64,000 bases of DNA from Sphaerisporangium corydalis (GCF_025506355.1 NZ_JANZYP010000008.1:117935-181934); one strand, 5' to 3'; counted from the first letter of the stretch, positions 34,464 to 43,214 are shown. A program made the numbers and translations. Notes: a model not told the origin generated them from the sequence alone.

Positions 34464-36190
34464 GGTGTGGCCTCTCTGCGGGGGTGGCGGCGCAGGTAGT
34501 TCGGGCCGCTCGTGCCGTAGTGTTTGTTGATGTCGGCCGCGCCGATGCGCGCGCGCTCCACCAGGGTCCCGGCGCTGACCATGGACTTGCCGACCAGCCG
34601 CGCGGCGTCCAGCGTCCTGGCCCGCAGGAGCCGGGCCATCGGGTGCCCGCCGTGCTCGGCGAGGGCTTGGGCGAGGGCCTCGGCGACCAGCTCGCCGTGC
34701 CCCGCGCCGAAGGCGATGGCCGCGGCGGCGAGGTGCAGGGTGATCGTGACGAACACGTCCGCGAGGGCGTGCGGGTCGCCGGTCAGCAGGCGCCGGTCGG
34801 CGAACTCCGGCACGGCCAGGCCCGCCGCCACCAGCCGGTCCGGCGAGGCGAGCAACCCGTCGTTGTCCTTGACGAGCAGCCGCATCGTCCCCTGGTCGCC
34901 GAAGACCAGGGCGAGGTTCTGCTGGTGGGCCTCCAGGGCGACGCCGTAGGTGACGAACAGCCGGACGTTCCACGTGAAAAGCAGGCGCAGGTACCCGGCC
35001 AGCAGCGCCGCGACGCTCCCGCCCCGGTACCGCGCGGCCAGGTCGTCCACGACCCGATCGCCCGGGGACGGCGCGAGCAGGCCGTCCACCGTCCGAGGGT
35101 CCTGAGACAGGTCGTCCACGACCCGAACGCCCAGGGACGGCGCGAGCAGGCCGTTCTCCGTCCGAACGCCCGGGGACGGCGCCAGCAGGGCGGCGATCGG
35201 GATGATCTCTCCGGGCGGCAGGTGGCGGACCATCCAGCCGAGGTACTCGTGCCCGGCGTGCGCGTAGGTCTGCTCGTCGGCCAGGACCACGTCCAGGTCA
35301 GGTTCCCTGGCCAGCACCTCGCGCAGCAGCCGCTCCGCCCGCGCGCCGTCGCCGAGGGTGCCGGGCCGGATGGACCGGCGGTTGCGCGCGCCCAGGGTGC
35401 TGGTGGCCAGCGGCAGCTTCAGGTGGGTACGGGCGCCGACCTCGACGGTGCGCATCGACAAGGTAGGACGTACCACCAGATGCGGCTCGTCCCGGACGGT
35501 CACCCCGGGGATCTCCCGTACGGCGGGCAGCGTCAGCGGATGCACGGGAAACAGCGCGTGCGCGGAGTCGCTCGAAGGCCACCAGTCCGGCAGGTCCCCC
35601 GAGCGGGTCACCAGGTCCGCGTCCACCTCGGCCCAGCGGAGCGGGAAGCTCGGCGCGAACTCCGGGGCGTACGCCGCCACCTCCTCGTCGGACAGGCCGA
35701 TGCGCGCCCGCGACGTCGGGTACACCGGATGGTCGCCGAACGCGCCGAGCGCCTCGTACACGATCGTCTCGCGGGGCCCGGGGCGGCGCAGGCGGGTGAG
35801 CACGTGCTCGCGGTGCCGGTCGTGCAGGTCGTACGCGCGCAGGGCCGCGCGGCACTCCCCGGCGAAGGCGGCGACCCCGTCCGCGTCGGCGGGGGCGGCC
35901 TGCGCGACGAGCGCGTCCAGCACCTCGCGCAGCCTCAGCGCCTCACCATCCGCGACCACGAAGTCCTGATACAGGTGGCCGGGCGCGAGCCGTACCCGCC
36001 GCCCCGAGGGCAGGACGAGCAGCACCCCGTCCTTGGTGCGGGTCATGCGGGCGGCCAGACCGCCGTAGTCCTCGCGGAGCAGCGCGTCCAGCACGCGCGC
36101 GGCGAGGTACGGCTCGGCGGGACCCCGCCCGCCCGGTCCAGGGGCGGTGCCGACGGCCCACCCAGGGCATTCGACGCTCGCGCGGGTCAC
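34460..36190 (-). CDS. IucA/IucC-family NIS siderophore synthetase 1
   Basis: A 576-residue synthetase of the same family: DHPVYPTSRARIGLS, FPVHPLTLPAVREI, RPTLSMRTVEVGARTHLKLP and GVALEAHQQNLALVFG, with downstream KDNDGLL. An unusual segment (about 338-382) contains three in-frame copies of LLAPS[PL]G.R, produced by DNA repeats at 35040-35190 with 69-bp and 39-bp periods. The family core on both sides is intact, so the gene should be functional. The GTG start overlaps the ATP-grasp stop by 4 bases (GTGA). Confidence 0.93.
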   Translation of the reverse strand: MTRASVECPGWAVGTAPGPGGRGPAEPYLAARVLDALLREDYGGLAARMTRTKDGVLLVLPSGRRVRLAPGHLYQDFVVADGEALRLREVLDALVAQAAPADADGVAAFAGECRAALRAYDLHDRHREHVLTRLRRPGPRETIVYEALGAFGDHPVYPTSRARIGLSDEEVAAYAPEFAPSFPLRWAEVDADLVTRSGDLPDWWPSSDSAHALFPVHPLTLPAVREIPGVTVRDEPHLVVRPTLSMRTVEVGARTHLKLPLATSTLGARNRRSIRPGTLGDGARAERLLREVLAREPDLDVVLADEQTYAHAGHEYLGWMVRHLPPGEIIPIAALLAPSPGVRTENGLLAPSLGVRVVDDLSQDPRTVDGLLAPSPGDRVVDDLAARYRGGSVAALLAGYLRLLFTWNVRLFVTYGVALEAHQQNLALVFGDQGTMRLLVKDNDGLLASPDRLVAAGLAVPEFADRRLLTGDPHALADVFVTITLHLAAAAIAFGAGHGELVAEALAQALAEHGGHPMARLLRARTLDAARLVGKSMVSAGTLVERARIGAADINKHYGTSGPNYLRRHPRREATP

Positions 36191-37365
36191 TCGATCACCC
36201 AGGGGGAGCGGGCACGGAAATCGCCGATCGCCCGGTCCACAGCGGCCACGTCAGGGCCGGTCGCGCGGACGACGCCGAGGTAGTCGCGGTTGGTGCGGGT
36301 CAGCTCGACGGTGTCGCCGACCGCCCGCAGCGGCCGGTGCCGGAGCCGTACGCCGCCGGCCGTCGTCTCGGTCACGTCGCCGGGGGCCCGCTTGACGACC
36401 CCGGACCGGTCGGCGACCAGGCTCACCGCCGCGCCGTGCCCGGTGACGTGCGGCGGCTCCCCGGCGGGCTCGCCGAGGTGGACGCGCAGGATCCACTCGA
36501 AGAGCGGCACCCCGAGCAGCTCGGCGAGCAGGAAGTCGCACGTGTCGCCGATGGCCCGGTAGTTGACCTCGATGACGCGCGGCCCGCGCGCGGTGAGGAC
36601 GTACTCGGTGTGGCAGGCGCCGAACCCGGCGCCGATCGCCGCGAGCGCGCGCAGGACGTGTTCGCGGGACTCCTCCCCGGGCGTGCGGGCCGAGGGGTCC
36701 CAGTCGAGGCGTTCCTCCACGAAGTGCGGGAGCGGGCCGAGCGTGGTGCGGAAGCCGCCAAGGACGTGCAGGGAGCGGCCGTCGCCGAGCGTTTCGAGGG
36801 TGCGCAGCGGCCCCTCCAGGTATTCCTCGGCGACCAGCGTCGCGCCCGGTCGGCGGGCACGGATGCCCGCGACGGCGCGGGCCAGCTCGTCGCGGTCGCC
36901 GGCCAGCACGACGTCCTCGCTGGCGACGCCTTCGCGCGGCTTGACGACGGCCGGGTACGGCAGGGCGTCAGGGATCGGGTCGCCGGGCGCGATGCGCGCG
37001 GACCGGACGGACTCCACTCCGGCGGCGGCCAGCAGGTGACGGGTGAGCGCCTTGTTCTTGGCGGTCAGGCAGGCGCGCCAGTCCTTGGCGGGCAGCCCGA
37101 AGTAGCCGGCGGCGAGTGCCGTCTCCGCCTGGAGGTGGTCGGAGTTGGTGAAGATGGCGTCCGGCGGGTGGTGGCCGGCGATCGTGTCGATCACGGCGCG
37201 GGCGTCCCTGACGTCGGCTCGCAGCGTCTCCACGCCGGGGTGGCGGTCCGGCCGGTCGGTGAGCAGGGTCACCTCGCATCCCAGCGCACGGGCCGCGGGG
37301 AGGAATCCACCGGTGACCGAGTCGGTCGGATTGAGCGCGGTGAAGTACAGCCGCACGCAGGACAC
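36187..37365 (-). CDS. ATP-grasp ligase heading the siderophore operon (PvsA-like)
   Basis: A 392-residue ATP-grasp enzyme: an N-terminal Rossmann-like lobe (RLYFTALNPTDSVTGGFLPA, FTNSDHLQAETALA), central ATP lobe (YPAVVKPREGVASEDV, LVAEEYLEGPLRTLE) and metal-binding C-lobe (VIEVNYRAIGDTCDFLLAE). In vibrioferrin synthesis PvsA has this fold and makes an amide-linked building block. It is the first gene of the operon, with an iron box just upstream. A GTG start is used at 37365; GTG at 37356 is an alternative that leaves more room for a leader. The exact substrates are unknown. Confidence 0.9.
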   Translation of the reverse strand: MSCVRLYFTALNPTDSVTGGFLPAARALGCEVTLLTDRPDRHPGVETLRADVRDARAVIDTIAGHHPPDAIFTNSDHLQAETALAAGYFGLPAKDWRACLTAKNKALTRHLLAAAGVESVRSARIAPGDPIPDALPYPAVVKPREGVASEDVVLAGDRDELARAVAGIRARRPGATLVAEEYLEGPLRTLETLGDGRSLHVLGGFRTTLGPLPHFVEERLDWDPSARTPGEESREHVLRALAAIGAGFGACHTEYVLTARGPRVIEVNYRAIGDTCDFLLAELLGVPLFEWILRVHLGEPAGEPPHVTGHGAAVSLVADRSGVVKRAPGDVTETTAGGVRLRHRPLRAVGDTVELTRTNRDYLGVVRATGPDVAAVDRAIGDFRARSPWVIE

Positions 37366-37372
37366 CCCCGGA

Positions 37373-37404
37373 TCAGGTAAGGCTAACCTAACCAGCGCAT
37401 CTTA
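37373..37404 (-). promoter_or_regulatory. DmdR/IdeR-type iron box with overlapping promoter
   Basis: On the minus strand TTAGGTTAGCCTTACCTGA (37391-37373) matches 17 of 19 positions of the DmdR/IdeR consensus palindrome. A TAAGAT hexamer at 37404-37399 is a good -10, which places the transcription start at the box. Iron-loaded DmdR/IdeR would then block initiation of the siderophore operon. The -35 is not convincing. The box begins 8 bases from the annotated GTG. Confidence 0.88.
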
Positions 37405-37578
37405 GCCGCACGGAGATCCATCCGCTGCTGGACATGGTAATCAGGCTGAATGTCCGTGTTGTCGCGGGGCTGCCCGAGCACGCCTCGTGAACGGCCCCGG
37501 GGCGGCGGGGTGTGGACAACGTTCCGGGCGCTCCGCGCAGGCGGCATAGGATGGGCAGCCTGCCGGAAGGAGGCGCGC

Positions 37579-38550
37579 GTGGAGGAGATCCCGCAGGGTG
37601 AGGGGCTGCTCGGACCCCTGCTTCTGGCGCGAGGCGGGGTGGACAGGTCCGCCGTCCACCGCAACGACGAGGCCTGGCTGAAGACCGCATGGGCCGACCC
37701 GGCGTCCCGCGTCCTGCTCGTCCACGACGGCGAGACCCTGATCCGCCGGCACAACGGCACGGCCGACCTGGTGTTCCTCGCCCCTCACCAAGCCCCGCCC
37801 GGCGAGCGCTACCTTCTGGGCGTCGACGCCGACGACGTCGCGTACTTCGCGGTCGCCGTCGACACGCTGCCGCGCCCCCCGGAGGGCACCGAAGTCGCCG
37901 GCGCCGTCCAGGACGTGCTCGACTGGGCCGACATCGCCTCCGAAGGGCTGCGGAAGGCGGGCGCGGCGCTCGGCGACCGCGACGCCGGCCTGCTGGTCAA
38001 CGCGGTGGCCCTGGAGGGGTGGCACGCGACCCACGACCACTGCCCGAGGTGCGGCTCCCCGACGACCGTCGTCGCCGGCGGCCACATGCGCGTCTGCCCG
38101 GACGACGGCAGCCAGCACTTCCCGAGGGTCGACCCCGCGGTCATCATGCTGGTCCACGACAAGGACGACCGCTGCCTGCTGGCGCGCGGCCCGCAGTGGC
38201 CGGAGGGACGGTTCTCGGTCCTCGCGGGTTTCGTGGAGCCCGGCGAGTCGCTGGAGCAGGCCGTCGCCCGTGAGGTGCTCGAAGAGGTGGGCATCACCGT
38301 CACCGCGCAGCGCTATCTGGGCAGCCAGCCGTGGCCGTTCCCCCGCAGCCTGATGCTCGGGTTCTTCGCGCGGGCCACCACCACCGAGATCACGTGCGAC
38401 TCCGAGGAGATCGTCGAGGCGTTCTGGGTCAGCCGGTCCGAGCTGCTGGCCGCCGTGGAGAAGGGCGACATCCGGCTTCCCCCGGGCGTCTCGATCGCCC
38501 GTCGCCTCATCGAGACGTGGTACGGCTCCGCCATCCCCGGCGACTGGTGA
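37579..38550 (+). CDS. nudC: NAD(+) diphosphatase NudC
   Basis: NudC hydrolyses NADH/NAD to NMN and AMP and can remove NAD caps from RNA. The 323-residue protein has the NudC N-terminal domain, a zinc ribbon (CPRCGSPT ... RVCPDDGSQHFPR; the fourth usual Cys is replaced), and the Nudix box GFVEPGESLEQAVAREVLEE. The family-specific SQPWPFPRSLM motif recognises the NAD substrate. GGAGG stands 6 bases before the GTG. It is convergent with mycoredoxin, an arrangement also seen in mycobacteria (Rv3199c/Rv3198A region). Confidence 0.95.
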   Translation: MEEIPQGEGLLGPLLLARGGVDRSAVHRNDEAWLKTAWADPASRVLLVHDGETLIRRHNGTADLVFLAPHQAPPGERYLLGVDADDVAYFAVAVDTLPRPPEGTEVAGAVQDVLDWADIASEGLRKAGAALGDRDAGLLVNAVALEGWHATHDHCPRCGSPTTVVAGGHMRVCPDDGSQHFPRVDPAVIMLVHDKDDRCLLARGPQWPEGRFSVLAGFVEPGESLEQAVAREVLEEVGITVTAQRYLGSQPWPFPRSLMLGFFARATTTEITCDSEEIVEAFWVSRSELLAAVEKGDIRLPPGVSIARRLIETWYGSAIPGDW

Positions 38551-38577
38551 CCCGCCGGGGCGGCGGGCGGAGGACGG

Positions 38578-38823
38578 TCAGGTCCTGATGCGGGCCAGGT
38601 GGCCCTTCAGCTGGATGACGGAGGGGTTGGTGAGCGCGGTGCCGTCGTCGAGGACCACGGTGGGGACGACCTGGTTCCCGCCGTTGACGCTCATCACGAA
38701 CTCGGCCGCCTGCGGGTTGGCCTCGATGTCGATCTCCTGGTAGGAGATGCCTTCCCGGGTGAGCTGGCTCTTCAGCCGCTTACACGGACCGCACCAGCTT
38801 GTGGTGTAGACCTTGAGCGCCAT
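38578..38823 (-). CDS. mrx1: Mycoredoxin (glutaredoxin-like)
   Basis: An 81-residue glutaredoxin-fold oxidoreductase with active site WCGPC (C11, C14), the cis-proline loop VVPTVVLDDG and the actinobacterial segment ALTNPSVIQLKGHL. Mycoredoxin uses mycothiol to reduce protein-mycothiol mixed disulfides. GAAGGGAT lies 11 bases upstream of the ATG. The upstream interval carries a 23-bp tandem repeat array. Confidence 0.95.
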   Translation of the reverse strand: MALKVYTTSWCGPCKRLKSQLTREGISYQEIDIEANPQAAEFVMSVNGGNQVVPTVVLDDGTALTNPSVIQLKGHLARIRT

Positions 38824-38888
38824 AGCGTGATTTATCCCTTCACGTCCTCCGAGTGGCGTTGCACTAGCTGGCAACACTCCGAGCCTCG

Positions 38889-39004
38889 CTCGTGTTCCCG
38901 GTCCGCGACCGCTCGTGTTCCCGGCCCGCGACCGCTCGTGTTCCCGGTCCACGACCGCTCGTATTCCCCGGCCCGCGACCGCTTGCGTTCCCGATCCGCA
39001 GCGG
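38889..39004. repeat. 23-bp tandem repeat, five units, upstream of mycoredoxin
   Basis: Units CTCGTGTTCCCGG[TC]CCGCGACCG occur at 38889-38911, 38912-38934 and 38935-38957 with one or two substitutions, then a 24-bp and a more diverged 23-bp copy to 39004. It lies between the esterase stop and the mycoredoxin start, both on the minus strand. No spacers separate the units. Slippage-prone, possibly variable in number between strains. Confidence 0.9.
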
Positions 39005-39037
39005 TCCGCGACCTGGTCGAACCGCCTTGGAACCGGC

Positions 39038-40018
39038 CTACCGCGCGCCGACCTTGCGTAGCCCGGGCAGGCGGCTTCCCGCCTTCTGTCCCTGCGCCTT
39101 CGGCGCCGGCGCGGCCAGCTTGCCCGCGACCCATTCCTGGATGCCCGTCGCGACGCCGGGCTCGCGGTAGAGCAGCATGCTGTGGTTGATCCCCGGCACG
39201 ATGCGGATGTTCATCGCCACGCCCACCTGGTTGAGCTGCTCCTTCAGCAGCTCACTCTGGTACGCGGGCACGAACTCGTCCTTGGAGTGCACGGTCAGCA
39301 TGGGCGCGTCGTGCGCGCTCGCGTGCCACGGCACCTCCATGCTGGACCAGACCCGCGCGCAGGGACCGGTCGGGCGGCAGCCGCCCGCGAGCGCGATGGC
39401 CGCCTGACGGAGCTTGCGCTGGTCGTAGTCGGCCCCCTCGTCTCCGTCGGAGTACGCCGTGAGCGGGGAGACCACCGGTGACACCCCGACGACGCCGCGC
39501 AGGCCAGGGATGCCGTCCTTGTAGGTGCCGACCGAGGTCGCGATGTGACCGCCGGCCGAGAACCCGATGATGACGTAGCGGTCGGGGTCGAAGGAGAAGT
39601 AGTCCGCGTGCCTGCGGGCGGCGGAGATGGCGGCCAGCGTGTCGTCGCGCTGGGCCGGCCAGGCGGCCTCCTGCGCGAGCCGGTAGTTGATGTTGAAGAC
39701 CGTGTAGCCCATCTCGGCATATAGGCGGGTGACCTCGGCCATCGGCTTCTTGTCGCCGCTGTTCCACCAGCCGCCGTGGATGACGAAGACCCCCGGCCTG
39801 CGCCCGGCGTTGGGCTGCCACCACACGTCCATCCGCTGGCGGGCCGACTCGCGCCCATAGGAATAGGTGCGCACGACGGTGGCGGCGAGGGCGTCCTCGG
39901 TGGGCACCGGAGTGGGGGTGGGCGTCGACGAGGCGGTCGCACCGGCCGGTAGCGCGGCGGAGGGTACGAGGAGGACGGCTGCCAGAGCGAGTGAACCCAC
40001 CGTTACCGCACTTCTCAC
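39038..40018 (-). CDS. Secreted alpha/beta hydrolase (BD-FAE/esterase-like)
   Basis: A 326-residue exported esterase-like enzyme. A signal peptide (about 1-28, VTVGSLALAAVLLVPSAALP) is followed by a Ser/Thr/Pro spacer. The catalytic domain shows the oxyanion motif VFVIHGGWWNSGDK, NINYRLAQEA, the nucleophile elbow IIGFSAGGHIATS, acid region TVHSKDEFVPAY and histidine PGINHSMLL. This pattern fits the BD-FAE/hormone-sensitive-lipase-like esterases. The GTG at 40018 is chosen because GGAAAGAG lies 4 bases upstream. The substrate is unknown. Two extra Cys in the domain (GGCRPTGPCAR) may form a disulfide. Confidence 0.87.
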   Translation of the reverse strand: MRSAVTVGSLALAAVLLVPSAALPAGATASSTPTPTPVPTEDALAATVVRTYSYGRESARQRMDVWWQPNAGRRPGVFVIHGGWWNSGDKKPMAEVTRLYAEMGYTVFNINYRLAQEAAWPAQRDDTLAAISAARRHADYFSFDPDRYVIIGFSAGGHIATSVGTYKDGIPGLRGVVGVSPVVSPLTAYSDGDEGADYDQRKLRQAAIALAGGCRPTGPCARVWSSMEVPWHASAHDAPMLTVHSKDEFVPAYQSELLKEQLNQVGVAMNIRIVPGINHSMLLYREPGVATGIQEWVAGKLAAPAPKAQGQKAGSRLPGLRKVGAR

Positions 40019-40228
40019 TGGGCTCTTTCCTTCCCCGGAATCATGGCACCTCATTGTGGGGCAAAACGCCCCGGTTGTGCACGCACGATCGCCGGATTCG
40101 CGCACAGCCCACAGCCATGATCACGCACGTGAGGCCCAGAGTTGTGCACAGGCGAAGCGACGCGCGCGGTTCGCTGCTGGAAGGATGATGCCAGCACACC
40201 CGTCCGCATCGCACGTTAGGAGGCCCAG

Positions 40229-42295
40229 TTGCAGCGCGAAGACGCACTCGCCGGGCTCGACCCGGAGCAGCGTGAGGTGGCCGAGACGGTCAGGGGACCG
40301 GTCTGCGTGCTCGCGGGCGCGGGCACGGGCAAGACCCGGGCGATCACCCACCGCATCGCCCACGCCGTACGGACGGGTGTCGTCGAGCCGCACAGCGTGC
40401 TGGCCGTCACCTTCACCACGCGCGCGGCGGGCGAGCTCAAGCAGCGGCTGCGCGAACTCGGCGCGCACGGCGTGCAGGCGCGCACCTTCCACGCCGCCGC
40501 GCTGCGCCAGCTCACCTACTTCTGGCCCCGCGTCATCGGCGGCGACCCGCCGAAGGTGGTCGAGTCCAAGCTGCCCGTCCTCATCGAGGCCTGCCGCGAG
40601 CTGCGCCGCAACCCCGACCGGGGCGAGCTGCGCGACGTCGCGAGCGAGATCGAGTGGGCCAAGGTCACCCAGGTCGGCCCCGAGGACTATCCGGCGCTGG
40701 CCGCCAAGGCCGGCCGCACACCGCCGGTCCCCGCGGAGGAGGTCGCGCGGCTCTACGAGGCGTACGAGACGCTCAGGCGCCGGCGCCACCTCGTCGACTT
40801 CGAGACGATCCTGGAGCTCACCGCCGCGGTGATGACCGAGCACGACGAGGTCGCCTCCCAGATCCGCCGGCAGTACGGCTACTTCGTGGTCGACGAGTAC
40901 CAGGACGTCAACCCGCTGCAGAAGCTTCTGCTGGACACCTGGCTTGGCGGGCGCGAGGACATCTGCGTCGTCGGCGACCCGAACCAGACGATCTACTCCT
41001 TCAGCGGCGCGACCCCGCGCTACCTCACCAACTTCGCCGTCGAGCATCCCTCGGCTGCGGTCGTCAAGCTCGTCCGCGACTACCGTTCGACACCCCAGGT
41101 CGTCGGCCTGGCCAACAGCCTGCTCGCCAAGGCGCGCACTCCCCATCGCCTGGAACTGGTCGCGCAGCGGCCCGAAGGGCCGGCGCCCGTCTTCGCCGAG
41201 TGCGACGACGAGCCCGCCGAGGCCGAGACGGTGGCCAAACGCGTCAAGGAGCTCGTGGCCAAGGGCGTGCCCACGCGCGAGATCGCGGTGCTGTTCCGGG
41301 TCAACGCCCAGTCCGAGGCGTACGAGCAGGCCTTCACGCAGGTGGGCGTCCCCTATCTCCTGCGCGGCGCCGAGCGGTTCTTCGAGCGCCCTGAGGTGCG
41401 GCAGGCGGTCGTGCTGCTGCGGGGCGCCGCCCGCTCGGCCAACGACGAGGAGCCGCTCGCGCAGGCCGTCCACGGCATCCTCGCCGGCATCGGCCTCACC
41501 GTCGAGCCGCCCGGCGGCGGGTCCGCGCGGGAGAAGTGGGAGTCGCTGAACGCCATCGCCGAGCTGGCGGAGGACCTGGCGGCCGAGGGCGGTGACCTGC
41601 CGCGCTTCGTCGCCGAGCTGGAGCGCCGCGCGACCGAGCAGCACGCCCCGCCGATCGAGGGCGTGACGCTCGCGTCCCTGCACGCCGCCAAGGGCCTGGA
41701 GTGGGACGCGGTGTTCCTGGTCGGCCTGACCGACGGCATGCTGCCGATCATCTACGCCGAGCGTCCCGAGCAGGTGGAGGAGGAGCGGCGCCTGCTGTAC
41801 GTCGGCGTCACCCGCGCCCGCGCGCACCTCCACCTCTCCTGGGCGCTGGCCCGCTCGCCGGGCGGGCGCAAGGCCCGGCGCCCGTCGCGCTTCCTCGACG
41901 GGCTCACCGGCCCCGCCTCGGGCGGCGGCCGTACGGCCGCGCCGGCGCGCGAACGGCGCTCCGCGCAGGCCCGCGTCGCGACGACGATCCAGTGCCGGGT
42001 CTGCGCCAAGACGCTGACCGTGGGCGCCGAGCAGAAGCTCGGCCGCTGCGCGACCTGCCCCGCCGATTTCGACCAGGAGCTGCTCGAACGTCTCAAGCTG
42101 TGGCGGGCGGAGGCGGCGAAAGAAGCAAAAGTGCCCGCCTATGTGGTGTTCACAGACGTTACGCTCCAGGCGATGGCCGAGCGGGTCCCGCTCTCACAGG
42201 AGGACCTGCTCGCGATCGCCGGAATCGGCCGCGTCAAACTGGAGCGGTACGGCGAGGCCGTACTGGACATCTGCCGCGGAGGGGAAGTGACGTGA
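40229..42295 (+). CDS. uvrD2: ATP-dependent helicase UvrD2 (UvrD-like with HRDC domain)
   Basis: A 688-residue superfamily 1 helicase. Walker A LAGAGTGKTRAI (about 28-39), VTFTTRAAGELKQRL, Walker B FVVDEYQDVNPLQ, GDPNQTIYSFSGA, VRDYRSTPQ, LHAAKGLEWDAVFLVG and YVGVTRAR give the motor. A tetracysteine motif (CRVCAKT ... CATC) links to a C-terminal HRDC domain (about 612-685, VFTDVTLQAMAERVPLSQED, IAGIGRVKLERYG), the arrangement that defines mycobacterial UvrD2. The TTG start follows TTAGGAGG. The thioesterase gene overlaps its stop by 4 bases. Confidence 0.96.
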   Translation: MQREDALAGLDPEQREVAETVRGPVCVLAGAGTGKTRAITHRIAHAVRTGVVEPHSVLAVTFTTRAAGELKQRLRELGAHGVQARTFHAAALRQLTYFWPRVIGGDPPKVVESKLPVLIEACRELRRNPDRGELRDVASEIEWAKVTQVGPEDYPALAAKAGRTPPVPAEEVARLYEAYETLRRRRHLVDFETILELTAAVMTEHDEVASQIRRQYGYFVVDEYQDVNPLQKLLLDTWLGGREDICVVGDPNQTIYSFSGATPRYLTNFAVEHPSAAVVKLVRDYRSTPQVVGLANSLLAKARTPHRLELVAQRPEGPAPVFAECDDEPAEAETVAKRVKELVAKGVPTREIAVLFRVNAQSEAYEQAFTQVGVPYLLRGAERFFERPEVRQAVVLLRGAARSANDEEPLAQAVHGILAGIGLTVEPPGGGSAREKWESLNAIAELAEDLAAEGGDLPRFVAELERRATEQHAPPIEGVTLASLHAAKGLEWDAVFLVGLTDGMLPIIYAERPEQVEEERRLLYVGVTRARAHLHLSWALARSPGGRKARRPSRFLDGLTGPASGGGRTAAPARERRSAQARVATTIQCRVCAKTLTVGAEQKLGRCATCPADFDQELLERLKLWRAEAAKEAKVPAYVVFTDVTLQAMAERVPLSQEDLLAIAGIGRVKLERYGEAVLDICRGGEVT

Positions 42296-43164
42296 ACGAA
42301 GCGCTCAAGGAGGTGCTCGACCTGCTCGACCTGGAGCAGATCGAGTGTGACATCTTCCGGGGGCGGAGCCCGGAAGAGCGCATCCAGCGGGTCTTCGGCG
42401 GGCAGGTGGCGGCGCAGGCGCTGGTGGCGGCCGGGCGCACGGTGCCCTCGGACCGCACGGTCCATTCCCTGCACGCGTACTTCATCCGGCCGGGCGACCC
42501 GGTGATCCCGATCGTGTACAACGTCGAGCGCGTCCGCGACGGCCGGTCGTTCACGACCCGGCGCGTGGTCGCCATCCAGCACGGCAAGACCATCTTCACG
42601 CTGTCGGCGTCCTTCCACATCCACGAGGAAAGCGTGAGCCACCAGGCGGCGGACATGCCGTCGGTGCCCGGCCCCGAGACGCTGCCGCTCTTCCGCGACC
42701 GCATGCGCGGGCTGGTCGGGGACACCGAGCCGTGGCGCGACTGGCTGGCCAAGCCGCGCCCGGTCGACGCGCGGTACGTCACCCCGCTCACCTGGGAGGC
42801 CCACCGCGACCCCTCGCTGCGCGGCTCCGAGACCCAGGTGTGGTTCCGCTACGACGCCGACCTGCCCGACGACCCGCTGCTGCACGTCGTGCTGGCCGCC
42901 TACGCCTCCGACTACACGCTGGTCGACACCGTCCTGCTCGCGCACGGGCTGGCGTGGGGCGCCTCGAACGTCACCGGCGCCTCGCTCGACCACGCCATGT
43001 GGTTCCACCGGCCGCTCAAGGTCGACGACTGGGTGCTGTACGCCCAGGAGTCACCCTGGTCCGGCGGCGCCCGCGGCCTCGCCCAGGGACAGATGTTCAC
43101 CCCCTCTGGGGAGCTCGCGGTGTCGGTGGTTCAGGAGTGCATGATCCGTGTAGCGAATCCGTGA
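42292..43164 (+). CDS. tesB: Acyl-CoA thioesterase II (TesB)
   Basis: A 290-residue double hot-dog thioesterase that hydrolyses acyl-CoA to free acid and CoA. Landmarks are RIQRVFGGQVAAQALVAAGRT, VHSLHAYFIRPGDP, FTTRRVVAIQHGKTIF, and in the second hot-dog LAAYASDYTLVDTVL, SLDHAMWFHRPLKVDDWVLY and GGARGLAQGQMFT (catalytic D, T and Q set). GTG overlaps the uvrD2 TGA as GTGA after a GGAGGGGAAG ribosome site, so it is coupled to the helicase although the functions are unrelated. Confidence 0.93.
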   Translation: MNEALKEVLDLLDLEQIECDIFRGRSPEERIQRVFGGQVAAQALVAAGRTVPSDRTVHSLHAYFIRPGDPVIPIVYNVERVRDGRSFTTRRVVAIQHGKTIFTLSASFHIHEESVSHQAADMPSVPGPETLPLFRDRMRGLVGDTEPWRDWLAKPRPVDARYVTPLTWEAHRDPSLRGSETQVWFRYDADLPDDPLLHVVLAAYASDYTLVDTVLLAHGLAWGASNVTGASLDHAMWFHRPLKVDDWVLYAQESPWSGGARGLAQGQMFTPSGELAVSVVQECMIRVANP

Positions 43165-43173
43165 AATCGCAGG

Positions 43174-43214
43174 TAGAAAATATGTTGCCGGGCTGCATGG
43201 TCCACGTTTAGAGT
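43174..43214 (+). promoter_or_regulatory. whiB7 promoter with AT-rich block next to the -35
   Basis: TTGCCG (43185-43190) and TAGAGT (43209-43214) are separated by 18 bp, and TAGAAAATATG lies directly upstream of the -35. An AT-rich block touching the -35 is the known target of the WhiB7 AT-hook, so autoregulation is expected. Transcription would start near 43221, about 510 bases before whiB7. Confidence 0.75.

Noticed and set aside
38832..39134. Arg/Glu-rich minus-strand frame over the 23-bp repeats
   Set aside because: The repetitive peptide follows from the DNA repeat and overlaps the upstream esterase end; it has no ribosome site or conserved core.
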